The notes under the pieces are model-generated. The model made no database searches. It had not been told where the DNA came from and was given only the letters and a program-made list of their open reading frames with translations. A program made the translations under genes and the position numbers. From Xenopus tropicalis (Eukaryota; Chordata; Amphibia; Anura; Pipidae): a DNA stretch of 64,000 nucleotides. Shown here in pieces: positions 36,615 to 47,674 of the stretch (position 1 is the stretch's first letter; the number at the start of each line of letters is the position of its first letter). The stretch spans positions 153,551,547-153,615,546 of the forward strand of contig NC_030678.2 of NCBI RefSeq assembly GCF_000004195.4, read 5' to 3'.

Positions 36615-36930
36615 GGCTGCCATACATGGGCCAATTCTAGCTGCTGACATCAGGCTGATACGGCAGCTTATTGGCCAGTGTATGGGCACTAACGACGGGC
36701 CTGCCCAACCGACATCTGGCCTGAAATTGCCAGATATCGATCAGGCAGGTTTAAAAATCAGTTGGATCGGGGACCACATCAGCTCGTTGAGGCGGTTCCC
36801 GAACTGACAGACGCCTATACCCATCGTTCTAATTCGATCATTTGGCCCTAGGGATAAACATCCGAATTAGCCCAATACCGCCCACCCGTAGTTGGGGATT
36901 TCGGGAGAATGTCCGCTCGCTTGGCGAGTT
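36615..36930 (+). mobile_element. TTAA-flanked transposon fragment (GGCTGCCATACATGGG)
   Basis: TTAA at 36611-36614 is followed by ggctgccatacatgggcc. The body has gcttattggccagtgtatgg, gatcggggaccacatcagc and ccgcccacccgtagttggg. The right terminus is not found. More GC-rich than its surroundings. The 85-codon frame is not conserved in any recognised way. Confidence 0.6.
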
Positions 36931-37440
36931 TGCTTGGTAGTTTCCTTAACATCGAGGGGCTGATCTTTCAATAATCTGCTGGTTTTACTGAGCAGTTACA
37001 AAAGTTACCAACTGGTAAAATAATAAAGATAATTTATTGAAAAATGTCCTCGATAACCTTCCAGTTGTTATTCCAGTGAGAAAAGAATTGTCTGAATCCC
37101 TTTTCTCTGTATGCTATTTTCATCTGGGATTTAGGTAGGCGTTAGTTCGCAATGCTGCTGCTAAATTGGACAGAGTACTGACATCCATATAAAATCAACT
37201 GCTCAAGGCACATCAGCACATTTAGGCGCACTGTCACATATATCAGCATTCATACATGAGTGAATTCAGCAACATGTTCCTGACAGTCAGGAAAGTGTTA
37301 ATAAATGGGAAAAAAAGTTTGAACTGCTGGCATTTTATGTGCAAATGACATCCCCTTATGTACTAATAACAGTCATTCCACTATACAAAACAGTATTCTG
37401 GAATTATACCTGTTTGGAAAATGTATGCCATGACATAAGA
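36931..37440. other. unannotated stretch
   Basis: Nothing recognised. Confidence 0.35.
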
Positions 37441-37640
37441 AAAGTCGCACGTCAAAAGAATTGTTGTGCATCAAAAAGAATTGTCTCGCTCGTCAAAAGC
37501 ATTGTCGTGCGTCAAAAGAATTGACATGCCAACAATTTTTTTTTTTACTTGCAACATTTTTGCTGTTTCGCAAATTTTTCGCTGTTTCTTAAATCTTTTG
37601 AAAAATTCACAAATTTTTTGAAAAAGCAAAACGGGACAGA
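37441..37640. repeat. short ~20-bp repeats of the AGTGATGAG MITE interior
   Basis: gtcgcacgtcaaaagaattg and gtcgtgcgtcaaaagaattg recur four times with variation, then a ttcgcaaatttttcgctg run. The same style of repeat (cgtcaaaacaatagtcggg) occurs inside 46580-46885, so this is a terminus-less fragment of that family. Confidence 0.55.
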
Positions 37641-37661
37641 AATGGAACAGCTGTTTTTGTA

Positions 37662-37975
37662 TGTATATATATATATATATATATAGGCATAGAAGTGACG
37701 GCACACACAGGATTTACACACACAGTTGGAGAATTTTGCAGAAAAAATAATCGTCCCTGACGAAAGTTCCTGTGTGGAACTGAAACGTTGGCTCAAATAA
37801 ACTTCTGATTATTTTTTCTGCAAAATTCTTCAACTGTGTGTGTAAATCCTGTGTGTGCCGTCACGTCTATGCCTGTTTAACCACTTTTTTGCACAGGCAC
37901 CCAGGTATTATCACCTTGTATGGTGTGCAGCTTCTAAGCATTTTTGTATTCTATATATATATATATATATTAAAT
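37662..37975. mobile_element. PLE-derived terminal-repeat module in inverted arrangement, (TA)n on both sides
   Basis: (TA)n at ~37666-37684 and ~37956-37970 bracket a segment whose arms mirror each other. On the left are gcatagaagtgacggcacac and tttacacacacagttggag; on the right ttcaactgtgtgtgtaaatc and gtgtgtgccgtcacgtct. The ~70-bp arms enclose a hammerhead-like motif at 37757. Penelope-like elements often leave such partial or inverted pseudo-LTRs. No coding part. Confidence 0.6.
37757..37790 (+). ncRNA. hammerhead-ribozyme-like motif
   Basis: CTGACGA, then a hairpin with a perfect 6-bp stem (AGTTCC / GGAACT, loop tgtgt), then GAAACGTTGG. This is the CUGANGA, stem II and GAAA core of a hammerhead, as known from terminal repeats of Penelope-like elements. 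One extra A sits before stem II. The cleavage-site side (ggctc) is not clean, so it may be inactive. Confidence 0.55.
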
Positions 37976-38500
37976 GAGTTCTACTGGCAAGTTGACATTA
38001 CATCCCCTATGCCTTCCCATATGTTCTATTAGCCTTTGCATAATGTAATATTTTTGGTTACACCTCAGGTACATTCATAGCTTTATTATGGAAGACAAAA
38101 ACTTTTTACGGCTTGTTCCACCCAAAAGTTTGTGGGCTAAAACTCCCAACATATGGAAAAAGGGTTAAAGCATACTGGGATGTGTAATCCAGCTCTGTGG
38201 GTTTTTTTTTATTGAGACTGTAAAATATTTCGCAGAGTACCAAACTATGTTCGCCTTTCAGATTTTCAATTTAAGTTTATTATTGGCAAGGGTTTTCACA
38301 GTATTCGCACTATGCTAAAGATGACAATATACAGTAGCCCACCCAGTTAGAACCTTACACCAAGTTCAGCATGTTTCATTGACCACCACCTTCTGAGGCG
38401 TTGGCCAGTTTTCTATCCATGCATAGCACTGACTAAGCCCAAAAGACCTTAGCTTAAAAAGCAATCATAATAGGGGGTACTGTATAAAAACCATGAAACG
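37976..38500. other. unannotated stretch
   Basis: Nothing recognised. Confidence 0.35.
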
Positions 38501-38504
38501 CGTT

Positions 38505-38762
38505 TGTCATGCAATTTTTTTCTTGCATGCATCCAGTTTGCCACTTCCGGCTCCATTTTGCCGTGACCATGTCCAATTTGACACCACCGCACCAATTTTG
38601 ATGTGACTGCACCTATTTTGACACACCCGCGCCATTTTTTGATGCGTGACAAATTTTTCCACAGCTAATTTTCGCTGAAGTTTTGCGAAACAATTTGCCA
38701 AAGGCGAAATGCAAAAATTCACTGCGAATCCATGCCTGGTGAAAAAAATACGTTCATCACCA
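38505..38762 (-). mobile_element. AGTGATGAG-family MITE copy with short internal repeats
   Basis: Ends with tacgttcatcaccaa, preceded by gaatccatgcctggtgaa. Interior has an imperfect ~20-bp array (caatttgacaccaccgcacc, tattttgacacacccgcg). Two minus-strand frames (67 and 88 codons) follow the repeat and are not genes. Confidence 0.6.
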
Positions 38763-39428
38763 ATAATAAGCAATTTAACGTGTTTGACAAGATTGGTCCT
38801 TCATAAATCCATTCTAATTCCTACTTGTAATGCCGTTCTCTGGAACATAATTCTGATGTGATTTCTTGACAAACTTATAAATAACTTGCCCCAAACCCAT
38901 TTACTGCCCTATAATTGCCAGGTTGAGATTGTAAGCTTGTATCATATGTTTTTTGTGCTTGTAATCCCTTTATAAATATTGAAATTCCATTAGCTTTCCT
39001 CCAATCTATTTGTATAATACCAGATAAAAGGGAGAAAAAGTGGCCTGACTAAAGCTAAAACTAAGCTCCTTTGGTACCTGAGGGTGTATTACATCATGCC
39101 CCAGCCCCTTGTTCACATTATTTTTGTTTAAACATTATAGCAGCCACTGATAGCTTGTTTGAACAGAGCCACGTGTACATTTGCAGTGTCAGTCCTGCAG
39201 CTCTGTGTTTATTGTATACATTGAGGAAAAGATATAATTATGTATATTTGCTTTTTCATAGTCCCCTGTAGCCAAAATATCTATTTTTTTTTTAATGGAG
39301 CCACACGCTCACTTTTTTATTACTTCTATACTTTTAAAAACATTTTGAGATTGGTTTTTGCAAGTAAAGCAATATGTTTCCCATTTTCTATTTTTGTCTT
39401 GATTGATAATGTAAAACACTTGTTGTAG
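38763..39428. other. unannotated stretch
   Basis: T-rich with chance frames. Nothing recognised. Confidence 0.35.
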
Positions 39429-39430
39429 TA

Positions 39431-39968
39431 CAGGTATATGACCCTTTATCCAGAATGCTCGGGACCAAGAGTATTCCGGATAAGGGATATTTCCGTAATT
39501 TGGATCTCCATACCTTAAGTCTACTAAAAAAACAATAAAATATTAATTAAACCCAATAGGATTTTTTTTGCCTCATATAAGGTTAATTATATCTCAGTTG
39601 GGATCAAGTACAGGTACTGTTTTATTATTACAGAGAAAAGGGAATCATTTAACCATGAAATAAACCCAATAGGGCTGTTCTGCCCCCAATAAGGGGTAAT
39701 TATATCTTAGTTGGGATCAAGTACAGGTACTGTTTTATTATTACAGAGAAAAGGGAATCATTTAACCATGAAATAAACCCAATAGGGCTGTTCTGCCCCC
39801 AATAAGGGGTAATTATATCTCAGTTGGGATCAAGTACAGGTACAGTTTTATTATTACAGAGAAAAAGGAAATCAATTTTAAAAATCTGAATTATTTAATC
39901 AAAATCGAGTCTATGGGAGACAGGCTTTCCGTAATTCGGAGGTTTCCGGATAACGGCTCCCATACCTG
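39431..39968 (-). mobile_element. CAGGTATGGGA-family MITE with about three internal units
   Basis: TA-flanked ends caggtatatgaccctttat and cggctcccatacctg. Internal ~113-bp units start near 39610, 39724 and 39836 (aggtactgttttattatta). Confidence 0.87.
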
Positions 39969-39970
39969 TA

Positions 39971-40479
39971 TTTAAGTCCTAAAAAAAACATCTGTCCCTT
40001 CAGACTTGCAACTTTTAAATGCTTTCCTCTTCATTCCTATTATATTCTTTACATCTGAATTGAGTCTCATAGGCTTTAGATATTTTTTATCAACATTCTG
40101 ATTTTAGTAGTTTCAGAGTTTTTTGAAACCACAAATAAACTCATTTCCACAAATGGAAATAAAAGACCCAAAAATAAAATGCACGAATGAATTAAAATGC
40201 AGAACAAAAACAAAACCTTGAAAAAATTGTTTGTGTATGAAAAAACCCCAAAAACCTCTGCAACTTAAATAAAGATTGTTACAGTTTGACTAGGAAAGCT
40301 CCCATTGATTTCTACATGACCTTAACAAGCTTTAGATGGCGTCATTTTGTCTTTTTTGTTGTTTATTTTTTCACGTAATAAAGCACAAATTTTTCAAAAA
40401 AGTTTTGGTATAATTATTATAATCGAAGATTTTTAGCTCTAAAAACCACAGTTCATGAAAAAAAATTAACATCAGTAAA
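39971..40479. other. AT-rich stretch with decayed MITE sequence
   Basis: gctcccattgatttctacat and agctttagatggcgtcattt near 40298-40345 occur in related forms at 46320 and 17530, indicating a worn inverted-repeat MITE. No gene. Confidence 0.45.
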
Positions 40480-40700
40480 GAGGCAGATTTATTAAAATGT
40501 GAGTTTAGAATTTAATACATAAAAACTCACCTACGTTCTATTCATTCCTATGGGATTTTTAAAAGTGGATTTATCAAGGGGTAAGTCCTAACTTTCACCC
40601 ATTGATAAATGTGCTTCTAACAATCCCATAGGAATGAATAGAACATGGGTGAGTTTTTATGTATTAAATTCTAAACTCACATTTTGATAAATCTGCCCCT
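40480..40700. mobile_element. near-perfect palindromic MITE (hairpin), Harbinger-like ends
   Basis: Left arm aggcagatttattaaaatgt ... ttctattcattcctatggga mirrors right arm tcccataggaatgaatagaa ... acattttgataaatctgccc. About 85 bp per arm pairs with few mismatches around a short centre. The ends resemble those at 25523 and 59992. Confidence 0.83.
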
Positions 40701-41250
40701 ATGTTATATTTTTACATTTTTATTATACTATTTAAAGATGCTTTTAATAATTTAGATATTTTGACCTGACAAATGGTACTATCCATTGATAAATTCTGAA
40801 TTTGTCATTAGAGAGAGCAGCAGAAATAATCTTACTAAATCTACTCAAACTTTTTTAAAATGACATTGTGGTGGAACACCAGACATCCCTGAAATCAGCA
40901 CCTTCCATATTTTCTACTTTAGAAAAGCCTTGGATACCTAGGAAACTTGGGAGGTCGCCTCTCCCTGTGCATAAACGTGTATAAAATAACTTAATGCAGA
41001 AACATGATTCTATTAAGCTATATCATATATTTTACATTTGGCAATCCCCACTGTTCTGCATTTAAGGTATTTTTGGATTCTTTGAAAGTTAGAAACCATA
41101 TTCCCTGTTTGACAAAGAGATATGTGTGCCTTTTGCCTTAGGGTAAGAATCAAAACTCATTGAGTTTTTGGCATGGGAATGCAGATAATAGATACCTACA
41201 GTAGCTGATGTGTTTACATACATCTAGGTGAGTGCCTGGGCAAACCTGTC
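40701..41250. other. unannotated stretch
   Basis: Nothing recognised. Confidence 0.35.
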
Positions 41251-41254
41251 CTCT

Positions 41255-41400
41255 CTGACGAAGGGAGAGAGTGCCCCCCAGAAACATAGAGTTTTGTGGT
41301 TTCACTGGTAAAATAAATAAGTTCCCCAGCCGAATCTATTATGTGTGCAGTCTCTACTTCCTGCTCCACAAACCTATCTCAGTGTGTTTGGTTACTGTTA
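41255..41400 (+). ncRNA. degenerate hammerhead-like motif and PLE terminal-repeat remnant
   Basis: CTGACGA at 41255-41261 and GAAAC at 41281-41285 are separated by a weak GGG/CCC stem. Then follow aaaataaataagttcc and ttatgtgtgcagtctctac. The order of core, A-rich stretch and TGTG-rich tail is the same as in the modules at 37757 and 48144. Confidence 0.4.
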
Positions 41401-41589
41401 CACAGTTTGCATAGAAGACAGTGGCAGCAGTTCTGTAAAGAGCTAAAATGTATTGACAAATATATTCATGCCATTTGCCAATTTTTCAAATAAATTCAAA
41501 GTCTGAAACATTGTTATTTAAACATTGCAGAAAAACCATAACTCATTTCTAAGCTATAGGAATAGTATTTGTAAGCTATAGGAATAGTA

Positions 41590-41788
41590 CAGGTATGGGA
41601 TCCCTTATCTGGAAACCCATTATCCAGAAAGTTCCGAATTACAGAAAGGCCATCTCCCATAGACTCCATTATAAGCAAATAATTATAATTTTTAAAAATC
41701 TCAAGTTATGAAGATCCAAATTACGAAAAGATCCCTTATCCAGAAAACCCCAGGTCCCAAGCATTCTGGATAACAGGTCCAATATCTG
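41590..41788 (+). mobile_element. CAGGTATGGGA-family MITE, deleted copy
   Basis: caggtatgggatcccttatc to ggtccaatatctg, TA-flanked, only ~199 bp, with the internal unit missing. The left flank taagctataggaatagta is repeated at 41568 and again, in variant form, before and after the next copy. Confidence 0.8.
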
Positions 41789-41899
41789 TATAGGTTACTG
41801 TACCTGGGTAAACCTTGTAACTTTTACCATATTCTCCCATTAACCCAAAATGGCCACACTACAGAGGCAGCCTTATATCCTATCTGTTATAACTCTTTT
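41762..41899 (+). repeat. one arm of an inverted duplication (partner 44772-44902)
   Basis: taggttactgtacctgggta, aaccttgtaacttttaccat and ggcagccttatatcctatct match the reverse complement of 44772-44902 with a few differences. The match crosses the MITE boundary, so transposon plus host flank were copied together. Confidence 0.8.
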
Positions 41900-41933
41900 T
41901 TTTTACCTCTATTTGTAAGCTATATGTATAGTA

Positions 41934-42711
41934 CAGGTATGGGATGCCTTATCTGGAAACCCGTTATCCAGAAAGTTACTAATTACGGAAAGGCCATCTC
42001 TCATAGACTCTATTATAAGCAAATAATTCTAATTTTTAAAACTGATTTCCTTTTTCTCTGTAATAATAAAACAGTACCTGTACTTGATCCCAACTAAGGT
42101 ATAATTACCCCTTATTGGGGGCAGAACAGCCCTATTGGGTTTATTTAATGGTTAAATGATTCCCTTTTCTCTGTAATAATAAAACAGTACCTGTACTTGA
42201 TCCCAACTAAGATATAATTACCCCTTATTGGGGGCAGAACAGTCCTATTGGGTTTATTTCATGGTTTAATGATTCCCTTTTCTCTGTAATAATAAAACAG
42301 TACCTGTACTTGATCCCAACTAAGATATAATTACCCCTTATTGGAGGCAGAACAGCCCTATTGGGTTTATTTAATGGTTAAATGATTCCCTTTTCTCTGT
42401 AATAATAAAACAGTACCTGTACTTGATCCCAACTAAGATATAATTACCCCTTATTGGGGGCAGAACAGCCCTATTGGGTTTATTTAATGGTTAAATGATT
42501 CCCTTTTCTCTGTAATAATAAAACAGTACCTGTACTTGATCCCAACTAAGATATAATTACCCCTTATTTGAGGTAAAACAAGCCTTTTGGGTTTATTCAA
42601 TATTTAAATGATTTGAAGCAAACTTAAGTTATGGAGATCCAAATCATGGAATGATCCCTTATCCGGAAAACTTTAGGTCCCAAGCATTCTGGATAACAGG
42701 TCCTATACCTG
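41934..42711 (+). mobile_element. CAGGTATGGGA-family MITE with about five internal units
   Basis: TA-flanked ends caggtatgggatgccttatc and ggtcctatacctg. Five ~113-bp units between ~42065 and 42560, the last degraded (gaggtaaaacaagcc). Confidence 0.87.
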
Positions 42712-42713
42712 TA

Positions 42714-43780
42714 TTTATAAGCTATAGGAATAGTATTTTCTGCAGAACTGTATTTAATCGGGATGCCCAGCCTGTCGTCTTCCAGCAGTTGTTGAACTAC
42801 CATACTGAGCTTCACAGCTAGAGGGCCACAGATTGTTACTTAATATATTTACTGACCATGTATAATGACTGATAATATAGAGGTCATTTATTCAAATTAG
42901 TGTTTTTACCACGATTCAAGGTTTTGCAGCAAAAATAGCAAATTCTAATTTGAGTTTCCAAAATTTGGTTTAGTAAGCATAAAAAACTCGAATATAAAAA
43001 TCCAGCATCTAAAAGCTGCCGAGTTCATGTAGAAGTTCATGCAAAAATCAAGCTGTTTTCAATTCCAGCTTTATATATGCATTTGAAAATTAACAGACTC
43101 TTTGAAAATGATGGGGAGAATGGGACTTTACTGCATTGTATTGGTTTTTCACGTTTTTTTACATGATAGTAGATAACACAGTTTTTTTTAAAATAGGAAA
43201 ACAGTTGAAAATTCCATTTTTGATAAATTGGTTTCCCCATATAATATGTCCTTTGTGCTTTTATCTATGTCCCCCTGAGGGGCCCCATTAATTCTTGGGG
43301 TCCACTGCAGCCCACTTTCCATGCCCTCCCCAACAACCAGTCCTGTATGTAGAACACCAAATATATTGTTACATAAATAAGTATAGTCCTTTATAAAACA
43401 CTCACGGCATAGGCATCTCAGAATTAAGTTCTTTATTCCGACATAATGTCATATATATAAATAAGGATGTATGCATGGATTCTGACGGAGGTTTACACTC
43501 TACTGATGTTCAACCCAGGTTGTGTCCATTAAAAGAGAAATGTCAATGCCGTATTTAAGAGCTTTCTGGAAAATAAGTTTCTGACCAATATTATAACCTG
43601 TATTACATCAATAAATAAATTCTGCTAATAAATCAATGAGTATGTTATGGTAGTTTTAGGTTTATTTATATGAAATAAGTACTCTATTACCTTTGGTAAT
43701 TTGCACGTTATTTGTCCCTTATTATATATTTTACCTCCGTTTATCCATATTTATGCTTCTTTTTCCCTGACCTCTTTTAA
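42714..43780. other. old MITE debris and unannotated sequence
   Basis: 42880-43235 has aggtcatttattcaaatt, gtttagtaagcataaaaaac and gccgagttcatgtagaa, parts of the family at 17481/35637. No gene recognised in the rest. Confidence 0.45.
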
Positions 43781-44310
43781 AGTTATAAAAATGCTATTAA
43801 AAAATATAATAAATATTATAATGTGATTTATTTATATATCACTGCAAAAGCAGAATTGTATTTAAATAGCATCAATTTTAATACTAAATAATAACACGGA
43901 ATATTTAATTTAGTATTTATTTTGATACTTTATTATAAAATATAATTCATACATATTACAAATATCTATTTTAATACTTATTGAATTGAATATTTTTTGT
44001 AATTCTTATAAAGTAGTATTTATTTTAATAATTAATCATAAAATGGAACATTTAAATAAGTATTTTTGACACTTAATTATAAAATATAACTTTAAATTAG
44101 TATTTCTTTTAAAATAGTATTAAACTAGTATTTATTCTAATAAAGTAGTTTATTTAATATTTTATTATAAAACATATTTCAAATATTTATTGTAATACTT
44201 TATTATACAATGTAATATTTAACTTAATATATTATAATGTAATATAGAAAATAGTATTTGAATGGTTTATTGTAAAATGTAATAAGTATTTTTTTTTTAA
44301 AAAATGGAGC
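43781..44310. repeat. very AT-rich decayed tandem repeat
   Basis: Variations on tagtatttattttaatactt and tttattataaaatataa recur about every 45-60 bp across 500 bp, with almost no G or C. This looks like an old minisatellite worn by substitutions and indels. Confidence 0.7.
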
Positions 44311-44379
44311 AATATTTATTAAAATAGGAGCACATATTCCAGCTTTTAAAATGACCCAGATGTAACCACAGTTATCTCA

Positions 44380-44620
44380 CTATACATTACAGCCTACGCT
44401 CTCCCAGTTATCCCATTGCCAGGAATCTTTACAGTATGTATCACATTCCGCTAAACACTGTGAGCAGCACAAAGGCCTCGTACTAGTCTGACAATTCCCT
44501 CCATAGCATTTGTAATGTTAATCATTGATAAGGAGCTTCCTGCAACGCTTGTTATTGTGGTGGTTACCTAGATGAGAACCTTGGCGATCCGAGTGTTTTG
44601 ATGACCATTACTAAGCAGCA
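44380..44620. other. candidate conserved non-coding element
   Basis: Balanced, non-repetitive sequence directly after the AT-rich block, with gagcagcacaaaggcc (SOX-like core), gtaatgttaatcattgataa and cgcttgttattgtgg. Called on texture and motif clustering only. Confidence 0.25.
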
Positions 44621-44771
44621 GTGATGAAAAACCAGTACATATTACACTTAGTGGAGAAGTATTATCTCAACCCACCTATGTGTGAAATGATATTAATATT
44701 CTACTAATGTTACTACTAATACTAATATTCTACTAACCATGAGATGAGAAATTCTATGTATTCTGCATCCC

Positions 44772-44902
44772 AAAAGAGTTATAACAGATAGGATATACGG
44801 CTGCCTCTGTAGTATGGCCATTTTGGTTTAATGGGAGAATATGGTAAAAGTTACAAGGTTTACCCAGGTACAGTAACCCATACAGGTATTGGACCTATTA
44901 TC
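44772..44902 (-). repeat. second arm of the inverted duplication with 41762-41899
   Basis: aaaagagttataacagatag, atggtaaaagttacaaggtt and tacccaggtacagtaaccc are the reverse complement of the 41.8-kb arm. It runs into the MITE that starts at 44883. Confidence 0.8.
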
Positions 44903-45530
44903 CAGAATGCTCGGGACATGGGGCTTTCCGGATAAGGGATCTTTCTGTAATTTGTATCTTTCCGTAATTTTGATCTCCATAACTTAAGTCTGCTAAATAT
45001 CATTTAAATATTGAATAAACCCAATAGGATTGTTCTGCCCCCAATAAGGGGTAATTATATCTTAGTTGGGATCAAGTACAGGTACTGTTTTATTATTACA
45101 GAGAAAAGGGAATCATTTAACCATGAAATAAACCCAATAGGGCTGTTCTGCCCCCAATAAGGGGTAATTATATCTTAATTGGGATCAAGTACAGGTACTG
45201 TTTTATTATTACAGAGAAAAGGGAATCATTTAACCATTAAATAAACCCAATAGGGCTGTTCTGCCCCCAATAAGGGGTAATTATATCTTAGTTGGGATCA
45301 AGTACAGGTACTGTTTTATTATTACAGAGAAAAGGGAATCATTTAACCACTAAATAAACCCAATAGGGCTGTTCTGCCTCCAATAAGGGGTAATTATATC
45401 TTAGTTGGGATCAAGTACAGGTACTGTTTTATTATTACAGAGAAAGGGAATCATTTAACCATTAAATAAACCCAATAGGGTTGTTTTGCCCCAATAAGGG
45501 GTAATTATATCTTAGTTGGGATCAAGTAAT
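44883..45530 (-). mobile_element. CAGGTATGGGA-family MITE with about five units, right end missing
   Basis: Starts caggtattggacctattatc after TA. Units near 45076, 45190, 45303, 45417. The sequence then breaks at gatcaagtaatttggaac (~45528) without the expected acctgta end, so the copy is truncated. Confidence 0.83.
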
Positions 45531-46149
45531 TTGGAACTTTCTATAAGGCTATGGTACCGCTGTAAGGGGTTATCCCTACTGAGCCCAGTTCAGTCAATCA
45601 ACAGCGGTGAGAGGCCTCCCTGAAAAGAGAAAAGAGGAAAAATAGTTTCATTTAAAATGAAAAGTAAATTGAAAAAAAAGGTGCTCAGGGGAGCCTTTGC
45701 TGCATTTATTCTTTAGTTTTAAGAGACTATAAATATTTGCCCATCATGCCACCAAATAAACCACATTGAATTAAATGTATAAATACCTTACTGATTTTGT
45801 TTACATCTAAATAACTCCATGCTGTCAATAGAAATGCCACAGCTTGTCTATATCCAGTTAATTCTGACTTGTTTACTGCAGAATCCCACCTATGTAGGTT
45901 ATAGTGTACCTTGGGAATTGTGCAGCTTATATACTTTGAATTTAAATCTAGTTTTCCAATGGTCAATTACAGATTTACCAATATTGTGTCTCAACATCAC
46001 CCTCGGTGAGCATAAACCAATACTGACAACATCTCCACAGTTTAATTAAGAAAAGTTCAGAGAGAAAGAATGAGTGATTTGCTCAATTTCTGTCTTAAAT
46101 CATTGCAATACTGACCAACTCACTTCATTACCTTTAACCGCAGACACCA
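45531..46149. other. unannotated stretch
   Basis: Overlapping 76-79 codon frames on both strands at 45727-46049 without domains. Nothing else. Confidence 0.35.
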
Positions 46150-46485
46150 ATGGGCTTATTTATCAGTTTTCCAGTTTGTGAAGATTGTTTTTCTAATTCA
46201 AATAAACTTGCATTTGGAATGCTTGCTTATTTATTATATTAAGGAAAACTTTTTTGAATAAACACTTCAAAAACTCGAATATTTTCAATTGAAAATATGG
46301 CTTGACATTGCCTAGAACAACTCCCATTGACTTCTACATCAGCTTGCAAGCTTTTAGATACTGACGTTTTACATTTGAGTCTTCCCATTTTTTTTCTTTT
46401 AGTAAATTTCAAGTTTTTGAATCATAATTCGAACTTGAATTGTGAAAAAAGTCAAACTCCAACATAGATCAATCACTTAAGTTTA
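46150..46485. mobile_element. worn inverted-repeat MITE
   Basis: gggcttatttatcagttttc, gaacaactcccattgacttc and gcttgcaagcttttagatac relate it to 40298 and 17530. Ends not defined. Confidence 0.45.
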
Positions 46486-46580
46486 TAGAGCAATATCCAG
46501 TAGCAGGGGCATGCTGTATGTATGTATTTCAGTAGAGCTCTATAGCTAATGTATTAGTAGAACAATTGATAGAACAGTTA

Positions 46581-46885
46581 TAGTGATGGGCAAAATGTTT
46601 TGCCAGGCATGGATTCGCGTCGAATTTCCGCGTTGCGGCATTGGCGGATTGTTTCGTGAAACGGATGAAAAAATTTGCCACAGAGAAATTCGCTGTGCGT
46701 CCAAAAATTTTCGCCTACGTCAAAACAATAGTCGGGCGGCAAAAAAGAATAGTTGTGGGCATCAAAAAAATAAGCTAAAAAATAGCTGCGTGACAAAATA
46801 ATAGCTGCGGGCGACGAAAGAATACCCGTACAACAATATTTTTTGCCACACAACATTTTCAGATGACAGATTTGCTCATCACTAA
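46581..46885 (+). mobile_element. AGTGATGAG-family MITE, near full length
   Basis: Left end agtgatgggcaaaatgtttt, right end agatttgctcatcact. Interior ggcatggattcgcgtcgaat, gcgttgcggcattggcgg and several cgtcaaaacaatag-like short repeats. Confidence 0.75.
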
Positions 46886-47115
46886 TCAGGTATAACTGTT
46901 CAGCAACTCTGGTGGTGCATAAGCGGTAGCCGTGTTACAAATATAGCCCAGCCAGCTCCCAGGCCTAAACAATAAAATGATAATTTGTGCATTCAGTTCC
47001 CTCTGTTGGGGAGGGCACACTTACACTTCAGATCTAATTCATTCAAATGTTTGTTTTCACTTTACCTGTTTATTATTTATATTTTCCCAACATCTCTGCT
47101 TGCATTAGTATAACC
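46886..47115. other. unannotated stretch
   Basis: Nothing recognised. Confidence 0.35.
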
Positions 47116-47410
47116 TAGTGATCCCCAACCAGTGGCTCAGGGGTAACATGTTGCTCCCCAACCCCTTGGATGTTTCAAAGCAGGGGTTCATTTTTAATTT
47201 TTTACTTGGAGGCAAGTTTAGGAGGTACAAAGCCAACATGTATTGCCAAACAGAGCCTCCTGTAGGTTTCCAGGCCACTTTGGGCTACACAACAGCTCAT
47301 TACAGCACCTTAGTCACACCTTATGAACATTTTTCATGCTTGCATTGCTCCCCAACTTTTTTGTATTTAAATGTTGCCCATGGGGTTAAAAAGTTTATAC
47401 AGAGGTATTG
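47116..47410 (+). mobile_element. GATCCCCAACC hAT MITE, right end lost
   Basis: tagtgatccccaaccagtgg, ggatgtttcaaagcaggggt, cagagcctcctgtaggttt and ttcatgcttgcattgctcc follow the order of 63154-63459. The terminal ggttggggatccctg is replaced by ggggttaaaaagtt. A 110-codon frame here is transposon-derived noise. Confidence 0.75.
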
Positions 47411-47674
47411 GCACTCATTGAAAAACATTGAAGCTTTGCACTTGGAATAGAATGATAGTTCTTGGATGTATGGCCTTTATCTGTCTGCTCATTAGCAAGA
47501 CACTGTTACATTTGTAATGACAAATGTTTTTAACCATACAATTTTATGTAAATTTACCATAAATTACTCAATCCACATTCGCAGCACAATCAATCCACAT
47601 CTTTAGAGCTTATAGAGACTTAGGATAAGAGGAAGACATGCAGCAACAATAGATGAGGGTATGTAGATGTTTAA
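47411..47674. other. unannotated stretch
   Basis: Nothing recognised. Confidence 0.35.
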
